From Clostridiales bacterium (GTDB taxonomy: Bacteria; Bacillota; Clostridia; Oscillospirales; Ruminococcaceae): a DNA stretch of 64,000 nt. Within the stretch, counting starts at the first letter, position 1. Each line of letters starts with the position of its first letter. The DNA lies in assembly GCA_003150405.1 (NCBI GenBank), contig QAMM01000002.1:124001-188000 (forward strand). Direction: 5' to 3'. The notes under the pieces are model-generated. The model was not told the DNA's origin. It did not search any database and saw nothing but the letters and a program-made list of their open reading frames with translations. This document shows, piece by piece, positions 43,169 through 52,487 of the stretch. The position numbers were made by a program, and so were the translations under genes.

Positions 43169-45062
43169 AACCAGCCTCGCTCGTTTCAAACTGGCTGTTG
43201 TAAAGCTGTGCATAAAAGCCGTTTTGAGCGATCAATTCATCGTGATTCCCCTGCTCCACAATGTCCCCGTCACGCATGACCAGAATCATGTCCGCATCAC
43301 GGATGGTCGAAAGCCTGTGGGCAATAATGAAGCTGGTACGCCCTTTCATGAGATTCTGCATGGCGCGCTGAATGCGCACCTCGGTACGGGTGTCCACCGA
43401 GCTGGTCGCCTCGTCGAGAATCAATACCGCTGGATTTGAAAGAATGGCGCGCGCAATGGTAATGAGCTGTTTCTGCCCCTGCGACACATTGCTGGATTCC
43501 TCGTTAAGTTCGAACTGGTAGCCTTCCGGCAGGGTATGGATGAAATGATCCGCATGCGCCGCCTTGGCCGCCTCCATAACCTCCTCGTCAGTGGCGTCCA
43601 GCCGCCCATAGCGGATATTCTCCATGATGGTGCCCTTGAACAGCCAGGTGTCCTGCAATACCATACCGAAGGCATCGCGCAGGTCGGTGCGGGTGTATTC
43701 CCGAATATCGTGCCCGTCAAGCAGGATAGCGCCGTCGTTGACGTCGTAATAGCGCAGCAGCAGTTTCACCATGGTGGTCTTGCCGGCGCCTGTCGGCCCG
43801 ACAATAGCAACCTTTCGGCCCGGCTCTACCTTGGCGGAAAAGTCGTTGATGATGATTTTATCGGCAAGATAGCCGAATTTGACATTTTTAAACTCGACAC
43901 GTCCTTCAATCTTCTCCGGTTTCACCGGCTGGCTGCTGTCCGCAGTTTCTTCCGGTTCCGCGAGAAACTCAAAAACCCGCTCCGCCGCAGCAGCAGTGGA
44001 CTGAAAGACGTTGGCGATGTTCATGGTCTGGGTAATCGGCTGGTTAAAGAGGCGTACATATTGTATAAATGCCTGAATATCACCGACTGCAATCCTGCCG
44101 ACGGTCACCGCGCCGCCGAACCAGATGATGTCGGACACCGCAAGAAAGCCGCCGAGTACACAGACCGCCACATAGCCAAGGTTGCCGACAAACTGCATAA
44201 TCGGCATCATCAGTCCGGAGAGAAACTGGGATTTCCACGCCGAACCATAGAGCTTTTTGTTGAGCCCGTCAAACTTTTCAATGCTTTTTTCTTCGCCATT
44301 GAAAGCACGCATGACGTTGTGGCCGGCGTACATTTCTTCAATGTGCCCGTTGACCTCGCCCAGATAGCGCTGCTGGTTGATAAAGTGTTTCTGGCTTCGT
44401 TTAACAATGACCATGACCAGCAGCAGCGCAATGGGGATGATGATAAGAGTGACGACGGTCAGCAGCCAGCTGATGGAGAACATCATAATCAACACGCCTA
44501 CTATGGTGGTGATTGCCGTGATAAGCTGGGTTAAGCTCTGGTTGAGCGAGTTGCTGACGGTATCGATGTCGTTGGTCACACGGGAGAGTACCTCGCCATG
44601 GGTACGAGTGTCAAAGTAGCTTAACGGCAGACGGTTGATTTTCTCTGAAATTTCCTTGCGCAGCCGGTAGGTCAGCTTCATGGAAACGCCGGTCATTAAA
44701 AAGTTTTGCAGGTAGGAAAACGCTGCACTGACCAAATAAATTCCAAGCAGGGTCAGCAGGATTTCTCCGACCTTTCCGAAATCTATGCCGTTTGAAATAC
44801 CTGCCATTTTCCCCATAACGCCGTTGAAAATTTCGGTGGTCGCATTGCCGAGGATTTTTGGCCCCACAATGGCAAACACCGTACTCGCAATGGCAAAGAC
44901 AAACACAATGATAATGGAAGGCAGAAACGGTTTCAGGTAACGGGCAAGGGTACCCATGGTGCCCTTAAAATTTTTGGCCTTTTCGCCGGGAATTCCCGGG
45001 CCGTGCCCATGTCCGCCCATCGGGCCGCGGCGTTTGGGCTGGAAGTTTGCTTTTTCACTCAT
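43167..45062 (-). CDS. ABC exporter half-transporter B (canonical ATPase site)
   Basis: A 631-residue fused permease-ATPase. Residues 1-60 form a Gly/His/Pro-rich cytosolic tail, followed by a six-helix type 1 exporter domain (about 45-350), then the ATPase domain with Walker A GPTGAGKTTM, signature VSQGQKQLITIARA and Walker B VLILDEATSSVD with the catalytic Glu. It overlaps the upstream partner by four bases. In such heterodimers one ATP site is canonical and one degenerate; this subunit supplies the canonical Walker B. The substrate is unknown (lipid, peptide or drug). Confidence 0.93.
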   Translation of the reverse strand: MSEKANFQPKRRGPMGGHGHGPGIPGEKAKNFKGTMGTLARYLKPFLPSIIIVFVFAIASTVFAIVGPKILGNATTEIFNGVMGKMAGISNGIDFGKVGEILLTLLGIYLVSAAFSYLQNFLMTGVSMKLTYRLRKEISEKINRLPLSYFDTRTHGEVLSRVTNDIDTVSNSLNQSLTQLITAITTIVGVLIMMFSISWLLTVVTLIIIPIALLLVMVIVKRSQKHFINQQRYLGEVNGHIEEMYAGHNVMRAFNGEEKSIEKFDGLNKKLYGSAWKSQFLSGLMMPIMQFVGNLGYVAVCVLGGFLAVSDIIWFGGAVTVGRIAVGDIQAFIQYVRLFNQPITQTMNIANVFQSTAAAAERVFEFLAEPEETADSSQPVKPEKIEGRVEFKNVKFGYLADKIIINDFSAKVEPGRKVAIVGPTGAGKTTMVKLLLRYYDVNDGAILLDGHDIREYTRTDLRDAFGMVLQDTWLFKGTIMENIRYGRLDATDEEVMEAAKAAHADHFIHTLPEGYQFELNEESSNVSQGQKQLITIARAILSNPAVLILDEATSSVDTRTEVRIQRAMQNLMKGRTSFIIAHRLSTIRDADMILVMRDGDIVEQGNHDELIAQNGFYAQLYNSQFETSEAG

Positions 45063-46792
45063 AATTCAAGCTCCTCCTCTGACAGCTGCGACTGGGCAAT
45101 TTCACGGTAAACCGCGCAGTTCTGCAACAGTTCCCGGTGGGTCCCTTTGCCGACAATACGACCTTCATCCAGCACAATAATCTGCTCAGCGCCCATAATG
45201 GTGCTAATGCGCTGCGCAACGATAAGCACGGTGGACTCCCCTGTCTCCTGCTTGAGCGCACGCCGGAGCGCCGCGTCGGTCTTAAAGTCAAGCGCGGAAA
45301 AGCTGTCGTCAAAAATGTAGATCGGTGCCTGCTTAACCAGTGCACGCGCAATGGAGAGGCGCTGTTTCTGTCCGCCTGAGACGTTGCCGCCCCCCTGTGC
45401 AATGTCCGAATCGTACCTATTTTCCTTTTCATCAATAAATTCAGCGGCCTGTGCAATACGGGAAGCTGCAACCAATTCTTCCTCCGCTGCATCTTCTTTT
45501 CCATACCGGAGATTGGACGCAATGGTTCCGGAAAAGAGTACACCCTTCTGCGGCACAAAGCCAATTTTTTCATGCAGCTCGTGCTGGGTGACGTCACGGA
45601 TATCCACCCCGTCAATCGAAATATGCCCCGTCGATACATCGTAGAAGCGGTCGATCAGGTTGACAAGGGTGGATTTCCCGGACCCGGTACTGCCGATAAA
45701 AGCCGTTGTCTCGCCCGGTTTTGCAACAAAATTAATGTCGTTGAGCACCGGCTCCGACGCGCCGGGATAGGTAAAGGTTACGTTGTGGAATTCCACAACG
45801 CCTTTAAAATCAGACGGAAAGTGTTTGGGTGCATCCTTGTCCTGGATCACCGGTTCGGTGTCGAGCACCTCGTTGATGCGTTCCGCAGAGACCGAGGCGC
45901 GCGGCAGCATGATAAACATGACCGAAATCATCAGGAAGGACATAATGATCTGCATGGCGTACTGCATAAACGCCATCATATCCCCCACCTGAATTGCCCC
46001 GGCGTCCACCTGCCCCGCTCCAATCCAGATAATGGTGATCTGCACCGCGTTCATGACGAACATCATCACCGGCATCATAAAGACCATCAGGCGGTTGACA
46101 AAAAGGTTGGTTTTGGTCAGGTCACGGTTGACCTCGTCAAAACGCTCCTCTTCCCGCTTCTGGGTGTTGAAGGCGCGGATGACCATCATGCCGGTCAGAC
46201 TTTCACGGGTGACAAGGTTTAAACGGTCGACCAGCTTCTGAACCAGCTTAAACTTCGGCACCGAAAGGGAGAACAGCACCAACACCAGCCCAATGACCAC
46301 CAACACCGCCACTGCAATGATCCAGCTCAGGTTCGGGCTTTTGGTCACCGCCTTGACCACCCCGCCAACACCCATAATTGGCGCATAAAAAACAAAACGC
46401 AGCGCCATGACCGAAAGCATCTGAATCTGCTGGATGTCGTTGGTTGTCCTTGTAATGAGGGACGCTGTCGAAAAGCGGTCAAACTCCGCGTTTGAAAAAC
46501 GCTCTACCTTGCGGAATACATCGTGGCGCAGGTTGCGCGCCGTCCCCGCGGCAAGGCGTGCGGAGAGAAAGCCGACCAAAATGGTGCAGACCGCGCCCAG
46601 CAGCGCGACAAGCAGCATTTTTCCTCCCTCTTGCAGGATATAACCAGTGTCTCCTGTGGTTATCCCGTTATTGACGATGTTTGACATGTAGTCCGGCAGC
46701 GCCAAATCCGTCATGGCCTGCACAAACAACAGGGCAAAAATCACCAATACCCAAAGGGCATACGGCTTGTAGATTTTGATAAGCTTCATCAT
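45059..46792 (-). CDS. ABC exporter half-transporter A (degenerate Walker B)
   Basis: A fused permease-ATPase, 577 residues from ATG 46792 (MMKLIKIYKPY), the likeliest start for this family; a frame start at 46819 is also possible. It has six helices (about 15-310) and an ATPase domain with Walker A GSTGSGKSTL, signature VSGGQKQRLSIARA and Walker B IYIFDDSFSALD, in which the catalytic Glu is Asp. This is the usual mark of the degenerate half of a heterodimeric exporter (LmrCD/BmrCD/TM287-288 type). It is the first gene of a two-gene operon. Confidence 0.93.
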   Translation of the reverse strand: MMKLIKIYKPYALWVLVIFALLFVQAMTDLALPDYMSNIVNNGITTGDTGYILQEGGKMLLVALLGAVCTILVGFLSARLAAGTARNLRHDVFRKVERFSNAEFDRFSTASLITRTTNDIQQIQMLSVMALRFVFYAPIMGVGGVVKAVTKSPNLSWIIAVAVLVVIGLVLVLFSLSVPKFKLVQKLVDRLNLVTRESLTGMMVIRAFNTQKREEERFDEVNRDLTKTNLFVNRLMVFMMPVMMFVMNAVQITIIWIGAGQVDAGAIQVGDMMAFMQYAMQIIMSFLMISVMFIMLPRASVSAERINEVLDTEPVIQDKDAPKHFPSDFKGVVEFHNVTFTYPGASEPVLNDINFVAKPGETTAFIGSTGSGKSTLVNLIDRFYDVSTGHISIDGVDIRDVTQHELHEKIGFVPQKGVLFSGTIASNLRYGKEDAAEEELVAASRIAQAAEFIDEKENRYDSDIAQGGGNVSGGQKQRLSIARALVKQAPIYIFDDSFSALDFKTDAALRRALKQETGESTVLIVAQRISTIMGAEQIIVLDEGRIVGKGTHRELLQNCAVYREIAQSQLSEEELEL

Positions 46793-47161
46793 ATTGATTT
46801 CAAGCCCCCAAGTTTTCATATTCTGTTTCTTTATTGTATCTTAATATTATCTGCAATCTTCCGGGGGAAAGCTTGAACAAATTAAGAATATACTGCGAAC
46901 AAACCATGATTTATGGAAAGTGACGGAAATCATATAATTTCAAACGACTCTTTTCTGGCAAATCGTCTTATACAAATCATACAGGTGAAACCAATCAATA
47001 CCAAGACTGCGGCAGCTGTAAAATCAAACCGCAATTCAAGCCGGGTTGCGGCAAATCCGGCCATTTTTCAGAATCAGCTAAAAAACGTCATGCCTTCTAT
47101 TCTATTAGCCAACCATCGCAGGCCGGCCGAACATCCAATATCCCCTTGCCGCTCACAGAAG
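46793..47161. other. intergenic region between the ABC operon and the AbrB-like gene
   Basis: About 370 bp. A plus-strand ORF (46913-47305) has no ribosome binding site, uses unusual residues and runs through a terminator, so I do not call it. The part next to the ABC gene is AT-rich and should hold its promoter, but I could not fix the boxes. Confidence 0.45.
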
Positions 47162-47195
47162 AAAACCGCTTTGCCCTTGTGGGCAGAGCGGTTTT
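47162..47195. terminator. intrinsic terminator after the AbrB-like gene
   Basis: AAAACCGCT and AGCGGTTTT arms, with inner TGCCC/GGGCA, around a 4-base loop. It lies about 100 bp beyond the stop at 47300 on the minus strand. Confidence 0.65.
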
Positions 47196-47299
47196 GGTTT
47201 CATGCTCTATCATATTTCCCAGAAACGCCTATTCGCACACCGCAAAGCTGTTTTGGCGCAATCCAGGGGATACAAGCGATATTTAACGAACCAGTGCGG

Positions 47300-48634
47300 T
47301 CATAGCCCCGGAAAAAGCGTCATCAGAGCGGAAATAATTATAGGATAAAGCGCAATGACACTCACCGAACGCAGCAGTTGAAAAATGGTGACCTTGGCAA
47401 CGTCGGCACCAAGGTCACCCGCAATCAGCGTCAGGTCGGAAAGCCCGCCCGGCGCACAGCAGAAAAACGCCGTACCAATATCAAGGTCAGTAAAGCGGTA
47501 CAGTACCAGGCTCATCACCATACTAATGAGCAGATACCCCACCAAAAACGCCAACGCCGGAAGCACAGCATATTGCAGACTCAGTACCGCCGCAAAGGTA
47601 ATTCCCACGCCAATGAGCGCGCCGGAACAAATCTGTGCGCCGGTTTTTACCAGCACCGGCATATAGGCGTTGTCAAAAAAGATGTTCTGAATTGCAACGC
47701 CCACCATTGCAAAGACAATGGTACCCGCCGGAATCCCCGTAAGGTAGCCAATCAAACCGCTTACCCCGCCGACCACCAGCGTAATAAACAGTTCTCTCAT
47801 CCCATGTTTTTTCGCCGGCTTGGGTTCGGGTGTCTGCTCTTCAGCAGGCGCTGTGTTCTCTCCGGTCCCAGGCCGCGCTCTGTTTTCCAAGCAGGAATCT
47901 GTTTTTTCTACAGCCGCGTGGAAAGCAGCCGGTACCGCACCGCTATATGGAACCGTTTCCAGGTTTTCGAACGCCGTTTCTGCCACAGCCACTGGTTCCG
48001 GCAGTGCCCTATTTTCGCTCAGGGTTAATTCCGATTCTTTCAATCCCCCACCGGCAGCTTCCCGCTCTTCTCCCTGCACGGCATCTATGTCAGCGTGTGA
48101 AACCGCAGCCGCTTTCAGATGCCGTCTGGTATGATGCTTTACAATCTGGGAAATCACCGGCGGAAACAGCGCCATGACCGACATCAGGCGGACGAGCTGA
48201 AGCACCGAAACCACCGAAGTATCCGCCCCCATATCATAGCTGATGAGGGTCATATCCACTAAGCCTCCCGGCGCGCAGGAAAACAGCGAGGTAACGAGGT
48301 CATAATCGGTAAACCGGCAGAGGAGAAGGCCCATTCCCAGTGTAAGGGCAATGACCGAAACCACCGCAAGCACCGCCGGGACAATAACCCGCCGCAGCGC
48401 AAGGACATCCTTCTTGCGGATGCCTACCCCGATAAACAGCCCCGCAATGATCTGCACCGCCACCTTGACCTCGGTTGGCAGATAGGCCTGTCCGGTCACA
48501 ATATTCAGGGCCGCAACCGCAACCATGGCCCCGATCATGGCACCGGCGGGCACCTTGATTTTCTGGGCGAGCAACCCGCCGGCCACCGCCACCAGGAGTG
48601 TAAACAGCAACTGTACCAGCTGCAACGAAACCAC
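47300..48634 (-). CDS. AbrB-family (PF05145-like) membrane protein with a long cytosolic linker
   Basis: A 444-residue membrane protein with an internal duplication. Each half has about five hydrophobic segments and a matching motif: CAPGGLVDMTLISYDMGADT (residues 120-139) and CAPGGLSDLTLIAGDLGADV in the second half. The halves are joined by an unusually long, charged, Pro/Glu/Ala-rich linker (about residues 168-278). Start is GTG 48634; TTG 48625 after AGGTGG is an alternative. Family members are annotated as putative ammonia monooxygenase or transporter, but the activity is not established. Monocistronic. Confidence 0.85.
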   Translation of the reverse strand: MVSLQLVQLLFTLLVAVAGGLLAQKIKVPAGAMIGAMVAVAALNIVTGQAYLPTEVKVAVQIIAGLFIGVGIRKKDVLALRRVIVPAVLAVVSVIALTLGMGLLLCRFTDYDLVTSLFSCAPGGLVDMTLISYDMGADTSVVSVLQLVRLMSVMALFPPVISQIVKHHTRRHLKAAAVSHADIDAVQGEEREAAGGGLKESELTLSENRALPEPVAVAETAFENLETVPYSGAVPAAFHAAVEKTDSCLENRARPGTGENTAPAEEQTPEPKPAKKHGMRELFITLVVGGVSGLIGYLTGIPAGTIVFAMVGVAIQNIFFDNAYMPVLVKTGAQICSGALIGVGITFAAVLSLQYAVLPALAFLVGYLLISMVMSLVLYRFTDLDIGTAFFCCAPGGLSDLTLIAGDLGADVAKVTIFQLLRSVSVIALYPIIISALMTLFPGL

Positions 48635-48982
48635 CTGCTTTTTCTATGTTATCTGCTGTGTTGTATTGGAACGATTCTGCATGGTATCCACTGCTTTCAC
48701 CCAAGGGACTGAATCACACCTCAAGGCCCTGCACCGGGACAAATCGCAGAAGCGTCCTTTTTTCCTTGTGGTGTTGTCAGCCGCAAAAGCGGCAGTGTCT
48801 TTAAAAAGGATGGATTTGGCACACATTTCCATTCCGAAAACAAAAACTCGGCGCGCTTCCGACCGGGTTCATATTGTTTTCACCCATCCGCTTACTGCTC
48901 TGGAACCATTACGCTCATTTCAGAGCAACTCTTGAGATTTATTATAGTATAAAACAGCGGGCAGGTCAAACTGCACCGAAAA
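48635..48982. other. intergenic region without a recognised gene
   Basis: About 350 bp between the AbrB-like gene and spoIID. No supported ORF, RNA gene or strong hairpin seen on either strand. Confidence 0.5.
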
Positions 48983-49987
48983 TTAAAGATCGGAGAGGGT
49001 AATTCCGGTATAATAGTGGGTGAGGATTTCCTCATAACTTTTACCGGAAGCCGCCATTTGATTTGCGCCGTATTGGCTCATACCAACGCCGTGTCCCAGA
49101 CCGCGTGTGGTAAAGGTATAGCTGTCGTCCTCCGCCTTGTACTGCACCGTAAAATTTGCTGAGGACAGTCCAAGTGCCGCACGAATCTGAACGCCGGACA
49201 AGGTCAGGTTGCCCACCTGCGCTTCGGTAATGGTTCCGGAGTCGCTGGTGGATTGAATTTGAAACAGCTCTGCTTTATCGCCGCTCAATACAAAATCCGG
49301 GTAGGATTGTTTCAGCGCATCCGAGATCTCCTGAAATGTCAATTTTTTCTCTGAGAGGTAAGAAGGCGCGTTCTGGTCGGAGGTACTGTCCACGGGTACC
49401 AGGTAAGCATAGTCGCTTCCCCACACCACCTTTGCCGATTCAGTCTTACCGGATGAAGTAGAATGAAACGCAGCAGCAATCGGCTCGTCTTCATACAGCA
49501 TCACCTTGCCAATCACCGCATCGACCGCGTCACTGCACTTTTTCCAGTATTCGTCGGCTTTATCGCCGTACATTTGGTTAAATTCTTCCCGGCTGACATA
49601 AGCCTGGTATTTGGAGGGATCGTCGCTGAAATCCGCGCCTTTTAAGTCAGCATTGGTTCCAGTATTGGCCTCTTTCATCCGGAGAGCATAGGTATGCGCT
49701 GCCACCGCCTGTGCTTTAATGGCCTCGGTTTCATAATCCATTGGGATTTCGGCGCTGACCACCCCTTTAATGTAATCCGCAGCCGAAAGCTCCAGCACTT
49801 CGCCCGTACTGGTCCGCAACAGTTTAAAGGTTTCTGTGGATCCGCCCCCACCGCTTTCGCTCGTCGCCCCTGAATCCGAGTTCCCATCCTGTCCATCGGC
49901 AGGCGTTGGAATCAAAAACGCTGTCAGCGGAATACACAGCACCACCAAAAACAGCAGAAGAAGGTTCAGCAATCCTTTTTTCATCAT
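48983..49987 (-). CDS. spoIID: stage II sporulation protein D (peptidoglycan lytic transglycosylase)
   Basis: A 334-residue protein from ATG 49987, with GGAGG upstream. One N-terminal membrane helix (about 5-25) is followed by a Ser/Gly-rich linker and the SpoIID domain from about residue 60, with EVLELSAADYIKGVVSAEIP, the EAIKAQAVAAHTYALRM segment, AFHSTSSGKTE and the C-terminal TTRGLGHGVGMSQYGA. SpoIID with SpoIIM/SpoIIP remodels peptidoglycan during engulfment of the forespore. No spoIIQ or spoIIR is adjacent. Its presence supports a spore-forming host, though amidase-enhancer LytB relatives share the domain. Confidence 0.9.
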   Translation of the reverse strand: MMKKGLLNLLLLFLVVLCIPLTAFLIPTPADGQDGNSDSGATSESGGGGSTETFKLLRTSTGEVLELSAADYIKGVVSAEIPMDYETEAIKAQAVAAHTYALRMKEANTGTNADLKGADFSDDPSKYQAYVSREEFNQMYGDKADEYWKKCSDAVDAVIGKVMLYEDEPIAAAFHSTSSGKTESAKVVWGSDYAYLVPVDSTSDQNAPSYLSEKKLTFQEISDALKQSYPDFVLSGDKAELFQIQSTSDSGTITEAQVGNLTLSGVQIRAALGLSSANFTVQYKAEDDSYTFTTRGLGHGVGMSQYGANQMAASGKSYEEILTHYYTGITLSDL

Positions 49988-50129
49988 ATAAGGCCTCCAA
50001 AATGAATTTTTGTTTATTATTTCCTGCAAATTAAAAAACCACAGGTCATATTTCGGTCAAAGACTGTTCAATTTTGAATAACAAAAATATAGTCAATTCA
50101 AAAATCGCCATTTTGCCCCAATCGCTCGC

Positions 50130-50158
50130 TTGACTTCCACCGACAAATCCCTTAAAAT
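50130..50158 (+). promoter_or_regulatory. putative promoter of citrate synthase
   Basis: TTGACT (50130-50135), 17-bp spacer, TAAAAT (50153-50158), about 65 bp before the start codon. Confidence 0.65.
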
Positions 50159-50222
50159 AAAAATAATCTATACGCTGCTGGGTTCCCAGGCATACAGCTT
50201 GGACACTGGGGAGGTATCATAA

Positions 50223-51581
50223 ATGAATTTGTCCGATACGGAATATAACTCCATTGAAACATTATGCGAACGCTTTAAGGAATATAACTCCATTGACCCT
50301 AGTTACTATAAAAAGTACGATATTAAGCGCGGCCTGCGCAACGCAGACGGCACCGGCGTTGTGGCAGGGCTTACCAAAATCTGCAATGTCCATGGCTATG
50401 TCCTAAACGAACATGAGCGCGAGCCCATTGACGGCAAGCTTATTTACCGTGGAATTGATATTGAAGACCTTATTGCTGGTTTTACCAAGGGCGGACGTTA
50501 TGGGTTTGAAGAAACCATTTACCTGCTGCTGTTTGGGGTTCTTCCCAATAAAGTTGAGCTGGAGGACTTCACAGCCATCCTCAGCTTTTACCGTGAACTG
50601 CCGGAAGGATTCGCCGAGGATATGATTTTTAAGGCTCCGTCCCGCAATATCATGAACAAAATGGCCCGCTCGGTGCTAGCGCTGTATTCCTACGACGACA
50701 ACGCGGAGGACAACTCCCTAGTCGCAGAGATGAACAAAGCCATCAAACTCATTGCGCGGATTCCGACCATTATGGTCAACGCTTACCAGGTCAAGCGCCG
50801 CCATTATGACCATGAAAGCATGTACTTCCACCCTTCCAATCTGGAAGAGGGCTTTGCACAGAGCATTCTCTCCTCCCTGCGGATGGACCGCGCCTATACC
50901 GAAGAGGAAGCACGGCTGCTCGACCTCTGTCTGGTACTCCATGCCGAGCACGGCGGCGGCAATAACTCCACCTTTACCTGCCGTTCCCTCACCTCAACGG
51001 GAACCGACGCTTATTCTGCTTATGCGGGGGCCATCAGTGCCCTCAAGGGGCCGCGTCATGGTGGCGCCAACATCAAAGTGGCAGAAATGCTAGAATGTTT
51101 TAAAAACAACATCCAAAACGTACATGACGAAGCTGAAATTGCCTCTTTTATTGAAAAGGTCATCGACCGGGAAGCGGGCGACGGTAGCGGTCTCATTTAT
51201 GGAATGGGCCATGCCGTCTATACAAAGTCTGACCCGCGCGCCGTCATTCTAAAGCAGCGTGCCGAGTCTATGGCCGCCGGAACTGAATTTGAGGACGATC
51301 TTTGCCTGCTGGAGACAATCGAAAAACTTACCCCGGCCATTTTTGAGCGTAAAAAAGGCGCTTCAAAGGTCATCAGCGCCAATGTCGATATGTACTCCGG
51401 CCTTGTATACCGCATGCTGGGCATTCCATCCGACCTGTTCACCCCGCTCTTTGCAGTTTCCCGAATGGCGGGATGGGCTGCCCATAGGATGGAAGAGCTC
51501 ATGAACGGAAACCGTATTGTCCGTCCGGCCTATAAAGCCATTGTGCAGAAACAAAATTATGTTGAACTGGAAAGCAGATGA
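50223..51581 (+). CDS. gltA: citrate synthase
   Basis: Condenses acetyl-CoA and oxaloacetate to citrate. It is 452 residues, starting at ATG 50223 after GGGGAGG. An N-terminal extension (1-65) precedes the core. Key elements are KLIYRGIDIEDLI, LHAEHGGGNNSTFTCR (catalytic His region), KGPRHGGANIKV, GMGHAVYTKSDPRA (second catalytic His) and the C-terminal RMAGWAAHRMEEL with the final catalytic Asp/Arg region. The family also contains 2-methylcitrate synthases, which cannot be told apart by eye. It overlaps the next gene by four bases. Confidence 0.93.
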   Translation: MNLSDTEYNSIETLCERFKEYNSIDPSYYKKYDIKRGLRNADGTGVVAGLTKICNVHGYVLNEHEREPIDGKLIYRGIDIEDLIAGFTKGGRYGFEETIYLLLFGVLPNKVELEDFTAILSFYRELPEGFAEDMIFKAPSRNIMNKMARSVLALYSYDDNAEDNSLVAEMNKAIKLIARIPTIMVNAYQVKRRHYDHESMYFHPSNLEEGFAQSILSSLRMDRAYTEEEARLLDLCLVLHAEHGGGNNSTFTCRSLTSTGTDAYSAYAGAISALKGPRHGGANIKVAEMLECFKNNIQNVHDEAEIASFIEKVIDREAGDGSGLIYGMGHAVYTKSDPRAVILKQRAESMAAGTEFEDDLCLLETIEKLTPAIFERKKGASKVISANVDMYSGLVYRMLGIPSDLFTPLFAVSRMAGWAAHRMEELMNGNRIVRPAYKAIVQKQNYVELESR

Positions 51582-52414
51582 TATCCATGAAGCCGTTTGC
51601 ATCTGTGCTGCAGGTTCTGCTTGGTGTTGTGCTGGCACTTGCCGTCCCTCTTGGGGTTTTATTCCGCACCATGCAGCTGCTCTACGCCATTGACTATTCC
51701 ACCGGTTTTTATAAAGAGTGGCATTTTTCACTTCCTGCGCTGGATGTTACGCTGGCAGTCGCAGCAGTGCTGGTGCTTCTCTCTGCCGTTTTTCTGCGCA
51801 AAATGGATCTTTCAGTACCGCACACCAAAGCGTTTGGCATCTCGCTTTTTTCTTTTTTGTGTGCGGTTGGCATTACGCTTCAACTGGTGCTGCAAATCGT
51901 TCAGGCCAAAGAGTGGAGCATTCTGTTTCTCCTTTCGTTTTTGCTTTCGGCAATCAGTGCAGGCTGTTTTGTGGCGTTGGGGATTGAAACCAGGCAGCAT
52001 GCTGCATCTTCTCCGGCGTTTCTGTTCCGCAATATTGTACTGACTCTTTGGTGCTGCGTAGAAATATTAATGGTCTTTTTTGACCATTCAACCGAGTCCA
52101 ACACCTCAGAATATGTTTTTATCATTCTGTTTTTATATTTTTCCACCCTGTTCTTTGTAAAATATGGAAAGCTCGCCTTCTACAGTGGCCCTACCAATGC
52201 CTGCTCTTTCAGTTTGCTTGTCTCTTCTTCTTTGATGGGGTTGTTTGGCTGTATTCTTTCCATTCCAAATTTCTTCGTTGCACTCAACGGCGCCGGTTCT
52301 TTGCTGGAGCTTTCTTCTTTCTCCTGTATCGCCCTGCCTTTAGGAGCCTATGGTTTGGTCTTTTTCTATTCCAACTGTTTTCACTCTGCATTTAAGAAAG
52401 GCCTGCGGGTCTAA
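51578..52414 (+). CDS. polytopic membrane protein of unknown function
   Basis: A 278-residue protein whose ATG lies inside the citrate synthase stop (ATGA overlap); an ATG three codons later is also possible. It has about eight hydrophobic segments spread over the full length, few charged residues and no motif I recognise. Translational coupling to citrate synthase hints at a linked role, but nothing in the sequence identifies it. Confidence 0.75.
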   Translation: MISMKPFASVLQVLLGVVLALAVPLGVLFRTMQLLYAIDYSTGFYKEWHFSLPALDVTLAVAAVLVLLSAVFLRKMDLSVPHTKAFGISLFSFLCAVGITLQLVLQIVQAKEWSILFLLSFLLSAISAGCFVALGIETRQHAASSPAFLFRNIVLTLWCCVEILMVFFDHSTESNTSEYVFIILFLYFSTLFFVKYGKLAFYSGPTNACSFSLLVSSSLMGLFGCILSIPNFFVALNGAGSLLELSSFSCIALPLGAYGLVFFYSNCFHSAFKKGLRV

Positions 52415-52431
52415 ATATTTTCAATAAATCC

Positions 52432-52464
52432 AAACGCCCGGCTGTTTTTTACAGCCGGGCGTTT
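52432..52464 (+). terminator. intrinsic terminator after the membrane protein
   Basis: AAACGCCCGGCTGT pairs perfectly with ACAGCCGGGCGTTT around a 5-base loop. It has weak T content after the stem on the plus strand. It lies between the membrane protein and nnrE. Confidence 0.7.
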
Positions 52465-52487
52465 AAAACCGGAAAGGGGTCTTTTCA

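Noticed and set aside
46913..47305. 130-codon plus-strand ORF between the ABC operon and the AbrB-like gene
   Set aside because: No ribosome binding site or motif, odd residue use, and it reads through a terminator hairpin and into the end of the AbrB-like gene on the other strand.
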